From contig CANLVP010000001.1 of assembly GCA_947494675.1 (NCBI GenBank), positions 310,001-374,000 of the forward strand: 64,000 nt of DNA. The letters run 5' to 3'. Made by a program: the position numbers and the translations under genes. Each line of letters opens with the position of its first letter. Within the stretch, counting starts at the first letter, position 1. Positions 8,454 through 16,549 of the stretch are shown one piece after another. Origin of the DNA: an uncultured Paracoccaceae bacterium (GTDB lineage: Bacteria; Pseudomonadota; Alphaproteobacteria; Rhodobacterales; Rhodobacteraceae). The notes beneath the pieces were generated by a model that saw nothing but the letters and a program-made list of their open reading frames with translations, had not been told where the DNA came from and did no database searches.

Positions 8454-9230
8454 ATGCCCAACACAGCCCTGATCACCGGTGCCTCTTCTGGCATTGGCGC
8501 TGAATTCGCACGATACCACGCGGCCAAAGGCGGTGACCTGATCATCACCGCCCGCCGGAAAGACGCGCTTGAGGCGCTCAAGGCAGAGCTTGAAGAGGCC
8601 TATCAGATCACCGTCCATGTCATCGCAAATGACCTAGGTGCCGCCGGCGGCCCCAAAAAGCTATATGAAGCGGCCAAAGCCACGGGCGCGCAAATCGACA
8701 TCCTGATCAACAACGCAGGCTTTGGCGGGCACGGCAAATTCATCGAGCGGGATCTGGAGCGGGATCTTGCGATGATCGACCTGAACGTGAAGGCCCTCGT
8801 CAGCCTCTGCCATATGGTGGGCCGCGACATGGCGCTGCGCAAAAAAGGCAAGATCCTCAACGTATCATCTTCTGCGAGCTACATGCCGGGGCCGCTTCAG
8901 GCGACCTATTTCGCCACCAAGGCCTATGTGTCGTCCTTTAGTCAGGCCCTTGATGCCGAGCTGCGCGACAGCGGCGTGACAGTGACAGCGCTTGAGCCCG
9001 GTATCGTTGACACCGATTTCGTCGCGACCGCAAACCTGGACGGCACCCCGCTTACCAAGACCCGCACCACCGCCGCAGTTGTCGCAAAATACGGATATGA
9101 TGCGATGCGCCGTGGCGCACTGCGGGCGGTCAATGAAACGGGGCTGCGGTTTCTCGTGGATTGGATCATCCCCCTCGCACCACGGCGCCTCGTCCTGAAA
9201 GGGGTGCAAAGGGCGCAATCAAAGGGCTGA
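8454..9230 (+). CDS. Short-chain dehydrogenase/reductase
   Basis: The 258-residue classical SDR has TGASSGIG at residues 8-15 (dinucleotide binding), NNAG in the central strand, a Ser-rich strand with VSSSASY and the catalytic YFATK. It should be a soluble NAD(P)-dependent oxidoreductase. The closest family appearance is the DltE/YqjQ-like group of broad-specificity SDRs, but the substrate is unknown. AGGA precedes the ATG. It has its own downstream terminator and no operon partner. Confidence 0.9.
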   Translation: MPNTALITGASSGIGAEFARYHAAKGGDLIITARRKDALEALKAELEEAYQITVHVIANDLGAAGGPKKLYEAAKATGAQIDILINNAGFGGHGKFIERDLERDLAMIDLNVKALVSLCHMVGRDMALRKKGKILNVSSSASYMPGPLQATYFATKAYVSSFSQALDAELRDSGVTVTALEPGIVDTDFVATANLDGTPLTKTRTTAAVVAKYGYDAMRRGALRAVNETGLRFLVDWIIPLAPRRLVLKGVQRAQSKG

Positions 9231-9239
9231 CACAACGAC

Positions 9240-9268
9240 AAAGGCCGCCCCGGATCGGGACGGCCTTT
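9240..9268. terminator. Terminator between SDR gene and VPLPA-CTERM gene
   Basis: AAAGGCCG (9240-9247) pairs with CGGCCTTT (9261-9268), with an inner CCC/GGG pairing. It lies 9 bp after the SDR stop and 20 bp from the 3' end of the convergent gene, so it can serve both. Confidence 0.8.
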
Positions 9269-9288
9269 GGTTATTCCTGAGGCATCGC

Positions 9289-10032
9289 TTAGCTTTTGCG
9301 ACGGCGCGCGGCAAAGCCCATCGCACCAAGACCCGCCAACATCAGTGGCAGCGACGCAGGCACCGGCACTTCGTTGATTTCGTCATCGACGACGAACTGC
9401 AGGTTGTCGATGGCACCCGATGCGGATTTGAAATCAAACACCAGCATGTCGATCCCAAAGTAACCCAGGTTCGTGAAGCTGCGATATTGGTTGTTATAAG
9501 CCAGCGAGAACGGGCCGGTGGTCCAGATCGGTGCCTGTGTTCCCGTGACAAAAGCGTTCACAACGAAATCTGATACATCGTCAAAAACGTCAAAGCCGTC
9601 AAAGGTCACCAGATCGTCAAAGCGGATCACGATCTGACCGCCCCGACCGTTGTCATCTGGGTTGGTGTCATCCGCCCCGTCGGCATCGTCGGGCTCGCCA
9701 ATGATCAGGACGTTCTTTGGATCCAATGCGGTCGCAGCGCCACCTGGCGCAGGGTTTCCCTGTGGACCCGGCGTTGGACCGGTCAGAATATCGTAGAACG
9801 GTGCACCCAGGTCAGGGTCACCATCCGCGCTCGTGCCGGGGTTTCCGGTATCAAAAACGATCGCTTCATTCGTGCCGCCAATGACTTGCAGCGTCCCGGT
9901 CACGCCGTCCACGTCGATGGTGGAAACGACAGACCCGCGCGTCAGATTGTCAAAATCGACGTTCAAAATCGCCGCATGGGCAGACGTCGCAGTAAACGCA
10001 GCAGCAATGGCCGCAAAAGAGATGATTTTCAT
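9289..10032 (-). CDS. Secreted protein with VPLPA-CTERM sorting signal
   Basis: The 247-residue protein has a Sec signal peptide (MKIISFAAIAAAFTATSAHA, cleavage after AHA). A beta-rich, acidic Asp/Gly-rich body follows (ADGDPDLGAP, DDADGADDTNPDDN). The C-terminal tripartite tail is a VPVPASLPL motif, a hydrophobic helix and a RRRKS cluster. This is the VPLPA-CTERM signal recognised by an exosortase (XrtD-type) in rhodobacteria. It is probably exported and then anchored or released. The ligand and role are unknown. No exosortase gene is in this window. Confidence 0.82.
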   Translation of the reverse strand: MKIISFAAIAAAFTATSAHAAILNVDFDNLTRGSVVSTIDVDGVTGTLQVIGGTNEAIVFDTGNPGTSADGDPDLGAPFYDILTGPTPGPQGNPAPGGAATALDPKNVLIIGEPDDADGADDTNPDDNGRGGQIVIRFDDLVTFDGFDVFDDVSDFVVNAFVTGTQAPIWTTGPFSLAYNNQYRSFTNLGYFGIDMLVFDFKSASGAIDNLQFVVDDEINEVPVPASLPLMLAGLGAMGFAARRRKS

Positions 10033-10103
10033 AACACATACCTAGTAGATCAAACTTCAGCCGTCCTTTTGCCCTGTTTTGAACAAAATTTCGAGGGGAA
10101 AAG

Positions 10104-10119
10104 TGGCGAAAAATCGCCA
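10104..10119. repeat. Short palindrome upstream of rimO
   Basis: TGGCGA-AAAA-TCGCCA is a perfect inverted repeat in the 198-bp divergent region between the VPLPA-CTERM gene and rimO. It could be an operator or a transcript hairpin. A similar A/T-loop hairpin occurs upstream of carB at 25953-25973. Confidence 0.35.
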
Positions 10120-10230
10120 AACCATCAGTTTTTTCACAGTTTTTCGGGGTTTGGCGGCACGTCATGACGTCGCTGGTTGGTCGAATCAGCCCCCTTTCCC
10201 CAACCGCGCCCGCGGGGTAGAGAACGGGCC

Positions 10231-11625
10231 ATGACCCAAAATCCCCCATCGCTCCGCCCTGATTTGGCCCCTGCGGCCCGCATCACCGACGCGCCACGCC
10301 CCGGCCAGCCGACCATCGGCATGGTCAGTCTGGGCTGCCCCAAGGCGCTGGTTGATAGCGAACGTATCCTCACCCGGCTCCGCGCCGAAGGCTATGCGAT
10401 CAGCCCTGATTATGCGGGCGCTGAGGCAGTGATCGTGAACACCTGCGGGTTCCTCGACAGCGCCAAGGCCGAAAGCCTTGATGCCATTGGCGAGGCGCTG
10501 GTTGAGAACGGCAAAGTCATTGTGACCGGCTGTCTGGGGGCAGAGCCGGATTATATCCGCGAACACCACCCGCAGATCCTCGCCGTGACAGGACCGCACC
10601 AATACGAGCAGGTGCTGGACGCGGTGCACGGGGTCGTCCCGCCCTCGCCCGATCCCTTTGTTGATCTGCTGCCCGCACGCGGGATCAGCCTGACGCCAAG
10701 GCATTATTCCTATTTGAAAATTTCAGAGGGCTGCAATCACAAGTGCAAGTTCTGCATCATCCCCGATATGCGCGGAAAACTCAGCTCGCGCCCTGCCCAC
10801 GCGGTGCTGCGCGAGGCCGAAAAGCTGGTGGATGCAGGCGTGAAGGAACTGCTGGTGATCTCTCAGGATACCAGCGCTTACGGCCTTGATCGCAAGTATG
10901 ACGTGAACCCGTGGAAGGACGGCGAGGTCCGCAGCCACATCACCGATCTGGCGCGCGAGCTGGGCACATTGGGCGCTTGGGTGCGGCTGCACTACGTCTA
11001 CCCCTACCCCCATGTGCGCGATCTGATCCCGCTGATGGCGGACCCGGCGTCGGGCGTGCTGCCATACTTGGACATCCCGTTCCAACACGCCCATCCAGAC
11101 GTGCTGCGCCGGATGGCGCGCCCCGCCGCCGCCGCGCGGACACTGGATGAAATCGCCGCTTGGCGCGAGATTTGCCCCGACCTGACCCTGCGCTCGACCT
11201 TTATCGTGGGCTACCCCGGTGAGACGGAGGCCGAGTTCCAGCACCTGCTGGATTGGCTGGACGAAGCGCAATTGGACCGCGTCGGCTGCTTTCAATACGA
11301 AAACGTCGCGGGCGCACGGTCTGCCGCCTTACCTGATCATGTGCCCGATGAGGTCAAACAAGACCGCTGGGACCGCTTCATGGCCAAATCGCAGGCCATC
11401 TCAGAGGCGAAACTGGCCGCCAAAGTCGGCTCCGTGGTCGAAGTCATCGTGGACGACATCGACGAAGACGGCATCGCGACGTGTCGGACCTGGGCCGACG
11501 CGCCCGAGATCGACGGGAACCTGTTTATTGATGAGGGTGCCAAGGGCGTATCGGTTGGCGATGTGGTGAAGGTGGAAGTTGAGGAAGCAGGGGAATATGA
11601 TTTGTGGGGGTCAATCGCCGGTTAG
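10231..11625 (+). CDS. rimO: Ribosomal protein S12 methylthiotransferase RimO
   Basis: The 464-residue radical-SAM enzyme adds a methylthio group to an aspartate of ribosomal protein S12. The N-terminal domain has three cluster cysteines (C36 in SLGCPK, C72 in VNTCGF, C101 in VTGCLG). The radical-SAM CxxxCxxC follows at C168, C172 and C175, and a C-terminal TRAM domain ends the protein. The ATG at 10231 is chosen; an upstream in-frame TTG would add a Pro/Arg-rich stretch. The last codons and the TAG stop lie inside a nested inverted repeat. Confidence 0.95.
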   Translation: MTQNPPSLRPDLAPAARITDAPRPGQPTIGMVSLGCPKALVDSERILTRLRAEGYAISPDYAGAEAVIVNTCGFLDSAKAESLDAIGEALVENGKVIVTGCLGAEPDYIREHHPQILAVTGPHQYEQVLDAVHGVVPPSPDPFVDLLPARGISLTPRHYSYLKISEGCNHKCKFCIIPDMRGKLSSRPAHAVLREAEKLVDAGVKELLVISQDTSAYGLDRKYDVNPWKDGEVRSHITDLARELGTLGAWVRLHYVYPYPHVRDLIPLMADPASGVLPYLDIPFQHAHPDVLRRMARPAAAARTLDEIAAWREICPDLTLRSTFIVGYPGETEAEFQHLLDWLDEAQLDRVGCFQYENVAGARSAALPDHVPDEVKQDRWDRFMAKSQAISEAKLAAKVGSVVEVIVDDIDEDGIATCRTWADAPEIDGNLFIDEGAKGVSVGDVVKVEVEEAGEYDLWGSIAG

Positions 11626-11658
11626 AAAAGGTCCAGTGGACCTTTTCAGGCGATTGAC
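11610..11658 (+). terminator. Nested inverted repeat / terminator at the rimO 3' end
   Basis: The inner arms AAAAGGTCCA (11626-11635) and TGGACCTTTT (11637-11646) are perfect. Outer arms GTCAATCGCC (11610-11619) and GGCGATTGAC (11649-11658) are also perfect and include the last rimO codons, with the TAG between the arms. The inner part ends in TTTT and should terminate transcription. A palindrome of identical geometry lies at 12647-12667. Confidence 0.7.
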
Positions 11659-11722
11659 GGGCGGAGCCCCCGGGGCTGTTGTTCAAGTCATCTAGAAACC
11701 CATTCAAACAGCATGACGACAC

Positions 11723-11872
11723 TTGACACTCAGAATTAAATTGATAGGCTCCGGCGAGCGCGGCTGCGGGGGCAGCAAGACGCGCTCAAAATCTGCTACT
11801 CAGCATTGTTTTTCGAAGGCATACAGTGATAAAAAGGGTGAGGCTTTTGCGAGCCCCACCCTTTCGAATAGT
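11723..11872 (+). ncRNA. Candidate structured RNA (nested hairpin plus 3' hairpin)
   Basis: TTGACA (11723-11728) and TAGGCT (11746-11751), 17 bp apart, could form a promoter. Immediately after comes GAGCGCG (11756-11762) pairing with CGCGCTC (11781-11787), enclosing GCTGC-GGGG-GCAGC (11763-11776). About 50 nt later a second stem, AAAGGGTG.GGC with GCC.CACCCTTT (near 11837-11871), looks terminator-like, although the better T tract is on the opposite strand. No ORF is convincing here. The remaining DNA to 12011 has only a small hairpin, CAGCGG/CCGCTG at 11963-11980. Confidence 0.35.
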
Positions 11873-12011
11873 CTGCGCACCACTGCCGCAGATGTACTGA
11901 GTCAGACGGTATCGCTTTCTATCTAGCAATAACGAGCTAACCCTCTTTTCTCAGTAATTCAACAGCGGCCTTCTCCGCTGAGCAGTGCATACTGTCGAAA
12001 AGGATCATTAC

Positions 12012-12206
12012 ATGATCAAGAACAAGTCTCCCAAATTAACCGAAGAATCTGCAGCCCACATAAAGTGGCTTTGGCAGAACACCCCACTTAATCAGGCCCA
12101 AATTGCCGCAAAACTCGGTGCAATAAATCAGGGTCGCGTTTCCGAAGTGTTAGCGGGCTATCGCTTTAAGCACGTCCAACCACAATCGATGGAGGGTGGA
12201 GCATGA
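12012..12206 (+). CDS. Small helix-turn-helix protein
   Basis: The 64-residue protein consists of little more than one helix-turn-helix: LTEESAAHIKWLWQ, then LNQAQIAAKLGAINQGRVSE with a typical turn. This resembles the short HTH domain with the phrase NQGRVSEV found in small alphaproteobacterial and phage-linked proteins. AGGA lies upstream of the ATG at 12012; an in-frame GTG at 11985 is possible. The stop overlaps the start of the DUF3892 gene (ATGA), so the two are translated together. Its codon use and base composition are less GC-rich than the surrounding genes. Confidence 0.6.
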   Translation: MIKNKSPKLTEESAAHIKWLWQNTPLNQAQIAAKLGAINQGRVSEVLAGYRFKHVQPQSMEGGA

Positions 12207-12415
12207 CCAGAATAACCGGCAAGAATGATGGTCCGGGCGGGCGCAACGAGCATTATGATGTCGGTCGCCGCAAAAACGTTCCGCGCCGCAACGTAGTGGC
12301 GGAAATCAAGCGTGGCGAACATCAAGGCGCCCACGTCGTAAAGATACGCGGTCGCGAATATGCACGCGACAATCCAGATGGTTCTAAGGCCGACAACGTA
12401 AACCGAAACAAATAG
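12203..12415 (+). CDS. DUF3892-like small protein
   Basis: The 70-residue basic protein has the tail YARDNPDGSKADNVNRN, which matches the usual ending of DUF3892 proteins (Y-x-R-x-NPDGT-x-x-DN-L). An N-terminal Gly-rich segment (GKNDGPGGRNEHY) precedes it. No biochemical function is known to me for this family. It is coupled by a 4-base ATGA overlap to the preceding HTH gene and is followed 2 bp later by a strong terminator, so the pair forms a compact two-gene operon. Confidence 0.6.
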   Translation: MTRITGKNDGPGGRNEHYDVGRRKNVPRRNVVAEIKRGEHQGAHVVKIRGREYARDNPDGSKADNVNRNK

Positions 12416-12417
12416 TT

Positions 12418-12444
12418 CTAAGGCGGAGCTTGGCTCCGCCTTAG
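12418..12444 (+). terminator. Terminator of the HTH/DUF3892 operon
   Basis: CTAAGGCGGAGC (12418-12429) and GCTCCGCCTTAG (12433-12444) form a perfect 12-bp stem with a TTG loop. It begins 2 bp after the DUF3892 stop. There is no long T tract after it. Confidence 0.65.
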
Positions 12445-12814
12445 TGAGCTTTCCCGCCCGGCATCGCCGGGCAGCGCCCGGACCTCCCCCGCGGGGAGGG
12501 CGCTTCTTCCAACATCCCAAATAACACAAACACACCGGCATCTCAGTTCGGTGCGAAAAACGGCACCCCTCCCCGACGTCCGGGCGCGGCCCTTGTGTTG
12601 CGCACTATACCAGCGCCCGGGTCGGGGCTCCGCCCGTTCAGGCCTCAAACGATCCACTGGATCGTTTGCAAGACGGCCTTCACCCGCCCCCTCGGGGAGG
12701 GCGCCGCCCTTAAGTCACCCATGGGCGATCCACCTGGGCGGCGGGGTGAACCCCGCCCAACGGGTTTTGGAGACCGTTGCGATCCGCAATAAGCGCCTCG
12801 CGCGCCGCAAGGCT
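12445..12814. repeat. Palindrome-rich noncoding stretch
   Basis: No convincing gene is seen in this 370-bp stretch. It holds a series of GC hairpins: GCCCGG-CATCG-CCGGGC near 12455-12471, CTCCCC-CGC-GGGGAG near 12483-12497, the palindrome with arms AAACGATCCA/TGGATCGTTT at 12647-12667, and GGCGGGGT-GAA-CCCCGCC near 12740-12757. The 12647 palindrome has the same design as the one ending rimO (arms ending TCCA and starting TGGA), so the two bracket the HTH/DUF3892 island. Confidence 0.45.
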
Positions 12815-13165
12815 TCACGCAGCGTCAAACCACACCCGCACCGCGTCTTGCACACGTCTGAACCGATCACCGCCCAGCTTCGTGCCGCCAAACCATCGCG
12901 TGACGACGACGATCTCGCCCAGACGCCCCTCTCGCTCCAGCATCCGCAGGATCACCATGCCGGCACCCGCCTCGCCGTCGTCGCCTTTCAAGGGCGTGCC
13001 GTCGGGCAGGATGACGGCCCAGGTGTTATGCGTGGCTTTGGCAAATTTCTTGCGACGGCAGAGCGTTTTGACAAAGGCCTTCGCCTCGGCCTCTGACCCG
13101 ACCGGACCGCCAGAGACCGCGTATTTCGACCCGCGATCCGACAGGGCGTTTTCAATCACTTTCAT
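12815..13165 (-). CDS. YigZ/IMPACT N-terminal domain protein, short form
   Basis: The 116-residue protein matches the UPF0029/IMPACT N-terminal domain: AVSGGPVGSEAEAKAFV, then GDDGEAGAGMVILRML and the hallmark VVVTRWFGGTKLG. Full YigZ is about 200 residues with a second domain; here only the first is present. The enzymatic role is unknown; eukaryotic IMPACT binds GCN1. It lies 19 bp downstream of dgkA on the same strand, probably cotranscribed. Confidence 0.82.
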   Translation of the reverse strand: MKVIENALSDRGSKYAVSGGPVGSEAEAKAFVKTLCRRKKFAKATHNTWAVILPDGTPLKGDDGEAGAGMVILRMLEREGRLGEIVVVTRWFGGTKLGGDRFRRVQDAVRVWFDAA

Positions 13166-13184
13166 CAGCGCGACGCCGCAACCC

Positions 13185-13556
13185 TCACCAGATCAAACCG
13201 CAGATCACGCAGATCCACGCGACACCCACAGCAACCGCCGTCACCGCCACCGCGGCAGAGCCGCAATCCTTCGCCTGCCCTGCCAGCTCTCGGTGATCGG
13301 TGCCGATGTCGTCCACCACACGCTCAATCGCGGTGTTCACGCATTCGGCAGCCAGCACCATGATACCGCCCATCAGTAACATGCCGCGTTCCCCGGCCGA
13401 GAGCGGCAGGACAAAGGCCAGCACCCCAAAGGCGGCGTTGGCCACCAGCCATTGTGCCAGCGATCCTTCGGTGCGCAGCACATGGACAAAGCCATCCCAG
13501 GACCAAATCGCCCGCTGCCGGACCCTTAAAATTTGCCCCATTAACGCACGCAACAT
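13185..13556 (-). CDS. dgkA: Diacylglycerol kinase
   Basis: The 123-residue integral membrane protein has three hydrophobic helices and the family core AECVNTAIERVVD, with the catalytic Glu and Asn. DgkA phosphorylates diacylglycerol, recycling it into phospholipid synthesis. AAGGAG lies 7 nt upstream of the ATG at 13556. The size is typical. It is followed by the YigZ-like gene. Confidence 0.92.
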   Translation of the reverse strand: MLRALMGQILRVRQRAIWSWDGFVHVLRTEGSLAQWLVANAAFGVLAFVLPLSAGERGMLLMGGIMVLAAECVNTAIERVVDDIGTDHRELAGQAKDCGSAAVAVTAVAVGVAWICVICGLIW

Positions 13557-13673
13557 CCATCACTCCTTCATGGTTTGGGCAAAGGATGACCGCACGGCGG
13601 CGGCTTGTCACATGCATTTTACCTTCCGCGGGGTAACGATTGCCTTGAAGACACAGCCGCTTAACCTTTTCTT

Positions 13674-14327
13674 ATGCGAAAGGCTCTTGTCATGTATCCC
13701 GCCTATGACCGTGGTGAACGGATTGCGGATGGCGCCATGCACACCTTGGGTGTGACAGGCGCGCTTGCGGGGGCTGTGGCCATGCTGGTCTGGGGCGTTT
13801 TGCATCTGGATGCGGGCCAATTGACCGCGCTGGCCATCTATACCGCCGCCCTGATCGCCACCTTCTGCGCCTCTGCCTTTTATCACATGACCCCGTGGGA
13901 ACATCTGCGCCCCACGTTGCGGCGGATCGATCATGCGGCGATTTACCTTAAGATTGCAGGCACTTACACGCCGCTAGTTGTCCTGATCGGATCAGGTTTT
14001 GCCTATGCCCTGCTGGCGCTCGTCTGGGTGCTGGCGGTCTTTGGCATGGTGCAAAAGCTGTTCTATTGGACGACGCCAGGCAAATACGGGCCGCTACTGT
14101 ATCTGGCCTTGGGCTGGATGGGCGTGGCTGTGATCTGGACGGCGCTGCCAGTTCTTCCCACCTCTGCCACCGGCCTGATCGCAGCAGGTGGGCTGCTTTA
14201 TACGCTGGGCGTCGTGTTCTTTAGCTGGGACAGCCTGCGCTATTCGCTGGCGATCTGGCACGGGTTTGTCGTGACCGCCTCTGCCTGCCTGTTTGCCGCC
14301 ATCGCGCTGAGCCTTGCCGCGACCTGA
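13674..14327 (+). CDS. Hemolysin III / PAQR-family membrane protein
   Basis: The 217-residue protein has seven hydrophobic segments. The family motifs are visible: CASAFYHM (first His), RRIDHAAIYLKIAGTYTP with the Asp-His pair, and IWHGFVV near the end. These residues form a metal site in PAQR proteins. Despite the name, such proteins are generally not toxins; the role here is unknown. Translation may begin at 13674 or at the internal ATG at 13692. Confidence 0.88.
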   Translation: MRKALVMYPAYDRGERIADGAMHTLGVTGALAGAVAMLVWGVLHLDAGQLTALAIYTAALIATFCASAFYHMTPWEHLRPTLRRIDHAAIYLKIAGTYTPLVVLIGSGFAYALLALVWVLAVFGMVQKLFYWTTPGKYGPLLYLALGWMGVAVIWTALPVLPTSATGLIAAGGLLYTLGVVFFSWDSLRYSLAIWHGFVVTASACLFAAIALSLAAT

Positions 14328-14356
14328 GACCGCCGCACGGGCCATCGCCGCAAATA

Positions 14357-14378
14357 GTTTCCCCAAGGTATGGGAAAC
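14357..14378 (+). terminator. Hairpin after the hemolysin III gene
   Basis: GTTTCCC (14357-14363) pairs with GGGAAAC (14372-14378) around an 8-nt loop, 30 bp after the stop. There is no T tract, so it is either a weak terminator or an mRNA 3' stabiliser. Confidence 0.35.
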
Positions 14379-14479
14379 CTGACCCCGCAAAACGCCAAAG
14401 TCTGGATTGCCTGACCTGACGACCACCCACGGCCCAAGGCAATGTCATCCCACACACAGACCGGATTGGGAGACGGGCA

Positions 14480-14794
14480 ATGATCACGACATGGGGCAGC
14501 ATCTCGCCAGAGGTTTTCGACGCCATCGGCATCGCGGGTTTCGCACTTTATGTGCTGAACTACGGGCTTTTGACGCTGCAACGCGACTGGTCAGCGCGGG
14601 TGAGCTATTTCGCGATCAATTGGATGGCAGCGAGCTTTGTTCTGATCGGGCTGACGTCCTCGTTCAACCTTGCCTCCGCGATGATCCAGATTTTCTGGAT
14701 CGTGATCTCAACCGTGGGCATCGTCATCCGGATGCGCCGCCGCCGTCAGCCACGCTTTGAAAGCATGCGCAACCGCGGCTTTACCCCCACCTAA
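14480..14794 (+). CDS. CBU_0592-like small membrane protein
   Basis: The 104-residue protein has three hydrophobic segments (IGIAGFALYVLNYGLL, FAINWMAASFVLIGLTSSF, MIQIFWIVISTVGIVI) and a basic tail (RMRRRRQPR). This pattern, including the Tyr-x-x-Asn-Tyr in helix 1, fits the family named after Coxiella CBU_0592. Function is unknown. GGGAGA precedes the ATG. The stop overlaps that of the convergent M48 protease gene by 4 bp. Confidence 0.7.
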   Translation: MITTWGSISPEVFDAIGIAGFALYVLNYGLLTLQRDWSARVSYFAINWMAASFVLIGLTSSFNLASAMIQIFWIVISTVGIVIRMRRRRQPRFESMRNRGFTPT

Positions 14795-15525
14795 GCGCCG
14801 CCCGCCGCCTCTTGCACCACGCGAAAGCGGTCTGCGTTTTGCGGATGGGTGCCCAGGAATTGGTTGCCGGGATCGGGGATGCGGAAAAAGAACTCCGCCC
14901 CGCGCAGCGCATCATATCCCGCCATTTGCGCAATCCGCGCGCCAAGCGCGTCGGCCTCAAGCTCAAAATCCTTGGAATAGGTGCGCGCGCCGACGGCTGC
15001 CCCAAATTCCTGCGCATCCGCAATGGCTTGCGGGTCATTGCTGAGACTGGCGAGGTTGCCAAAGATCGTCGCCCCGATGATCGCGGCTTGCTGCTGCCGT
15101 TCCAGATGGCCCGCGATATGGTGGGCGGCTTCGTGGCTGAGGACAAAGGCAAGCTCATCGACGTTCCGCGCCTCTGCAATCAGGGGCAGCGTAAAGATCA
15201 CCACCGGGCGGCCCGTCTCATCGACCTTTTGAAACGCATTCATCGGCGCGCGCGGATCGGCGTCATAGACGATCAGGAAGTCACAGTTGAGTTGTGGCGC
15301 TTGCTCACGGCAAACCTCTTCGGCGACCGGTTCAATGGTCTCAATCACGCTGATGAAATTGCGCACAGCCTCCCGGGATGGGACGCGGGCTGGCACAACT
15401 TGCTGGGCCGCGTCGATCTGCTCTTGCGGGATCGGGGTTTTGTCAATCGGGCCCTTGTCGGACACCGGTCGCGCCACGGCGCAGGCCGAGATCAGGACAA
15501 AGGCGAAAAGCGGCATCAAGCGCAT
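14791..15525 (-). CDS. M48-family metallopeptidase, lipoprotein
   Basis: The 244-residue protein begins with a lipoprotein signal (MRLMPLFAFVLISACA, lipobox ISAC). The zinc motif HEAAHH follows in FVLSHEAAHHIAGH, with a downstream ELEADALG supplying the third ligand. It is probably a periplasmic, membrane-anchored protease of the BepA/LoiP type, which act in outer-membrane protein quality control. An upstream ATG at 15552 is an alternative start and would place nine residues before the signal. Confidence 0.85.
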   Translation of the reverse strand: MRLMPLFAFVLISACAVARPVSDKGPIDKTPIPQEQIDAAQQVVPARVPSREAVRNFISVIETIEPVAEEVCREQAPQLNCDFLIVYDADPRAPMNAFQKVDETGRPVVIFTLPLIAEARNVDELAFVLSHEAAHHIAGHLERQQQAAIIGATIFGNLASLSNDPQAIADAQEFGAAVGARTYSKDFELEADALGARIAQMAGYDALRGAEFFFRIPDPGNQFLGTHPQNADRFRVVQEAAGGA

Positions 15526-15644
15526 GTGGATATCCGAAACTTTGAGAGCCATAACCTAATCGCACCAGCGGCGCGGTCCAGTGCAATTGGCTGACAAATG
15601 CGCGAGGGGCTTGTACCCGCCGAGGCGATCCGTAGGCTGGTCAT

Positions 15645-15887
15645 ATGTTTACGATTGAACACGACTTTGACGCCACCGTCGTCACCCTTGTGGATGAGGG
15701 CGACGCACCGCTGAAAGAAGACATCGTGATCAACGCGTTTGAGGATTGCGTCACTGTTGAGCAATGGGATCCGCGCCTGAATGAGGTCCGTACGCTGACA
15801 TTTTCACTGTCGCAATTGCGCGACCTGCAAGCCGCGCTGGATTTGCCCGAAGGGATCTATCAGCTGCGTCCGGCCAGCGAGGCGTGA
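15645..15887 (+). CDS. Conserved hypothetical protein (80 aa)
   Basis: The 80-residue acidic protein has no signal or membrane segment. It alternates short beta-type stretches (FDATVVTLVDEG, DIVINAFEDCVTVEQW) and ends in a helix (LSQLRDLQAALDLPEG). I do not recognise a named domain. It stands alone between the M48 gene (divergent) and the nitroreductase. Confidence 0.6.
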   Translation: MFTIEHDFDATVVTLVDEGDAPLKEDIVINAFEDCVTVEQWDPRLNEVRTLTFSLSQLRDLQAALDLPEGIYQLRPASEA

Positions 15888-15970
15888 CGCAAGGCACGGC
15901 CCGCACCCCCTGACTTGTTTGATCCCGCGTCAGCAACTACCTGTCCCCTATCATTTTTTGGAACACCACG

Positions 15971-16549
15971 ATGCCCATAGCCAACCTTGCCGCGCTCGAC
16001 TTTCTGCAAACGCGCCGGTCGCGCCCTGCCAAGACGCTGACCACCCCGGTCCCTGACCGCGCAACCGTCGAAACCCTGCTGACCGCCGCCGCACGCACGC
16101 CGGATCATGGCAAGCTGGAACCTTGGCGCTTTATCGTGCTGGAAGAGCCTGCCATGGCACGGCTTGCCGCCGCGATCCCCGCACGTGGGGCCGCACTGGG
16201 CATTGAGCCCGACAAGATCGACAAGGCTGTCGCGCAATTCGGCAACGCTGACCTGGCCGTGGCCGTTGTGGAAAGCCCCAAACCTTCGGACAAGATCCCC
16301 GCGATTGAGCAGACATATTCAGCAGGTGCCGTCTGTCTGGCGCTTTTGAATGCCGCCCTTGCCAGTGGCTGGGGCGCCAATTGGTTGTCCGGCTGGGCAA
16401 GCCATGACCGCACCTTCATCCGTGGCAACCTTGGGCTAGAAGACCATGAAACCATTGCCGGTTTCATTCATCTCGGGACTGAAACCAGCGCTCCGCCAGA
16501 GCGTCCGCGCCCCGACCTCAGCACCATCACAACATGGGTCGCCACGTGA
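15971..16549 (+). CDS. Nitroreductase family protein
   Basis: The 192-residue FMN-dependent family protein of the compact YdjA/TdsD type begins with the FLQTRRSRP motif that binds FMN phosphate. AARTPDHGKLEPWRFIV follows, and a C-terminal GNLGLEDHETIAGFIHLG. It should catalyse NAD(P)H-dependent reduction of nitro or quinone compounds; the physiological substrate is unknown. The stop codon overlaps the start of the EI24 gene. Confidence 0.9.
   Translation: MPIANLAALDFLQTRRSRPAKTLTTPVPDRATVETLLTAAARTPDHGKLEPWRFIVLEEPAMARLAAAIPARGAALGIEPDKIDKAVAQFGNADLAVAVVESPKPSDKIPAIEQTYSAGAVCLALLNAALASGWGANWLSGWASHDRTFIRGNLGLEDHETIAGFIHLGTETSAPPERPRPDLSTITTWVAT

Noticed and set aside
12551-13096. A 181-codon plus-strand frame across the palindrome region
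   Set aside because: It runs through several hairpins and overlaps the yigZ-like gene on the opposite strand; the protein is Arg/Pro-rich without any domain.
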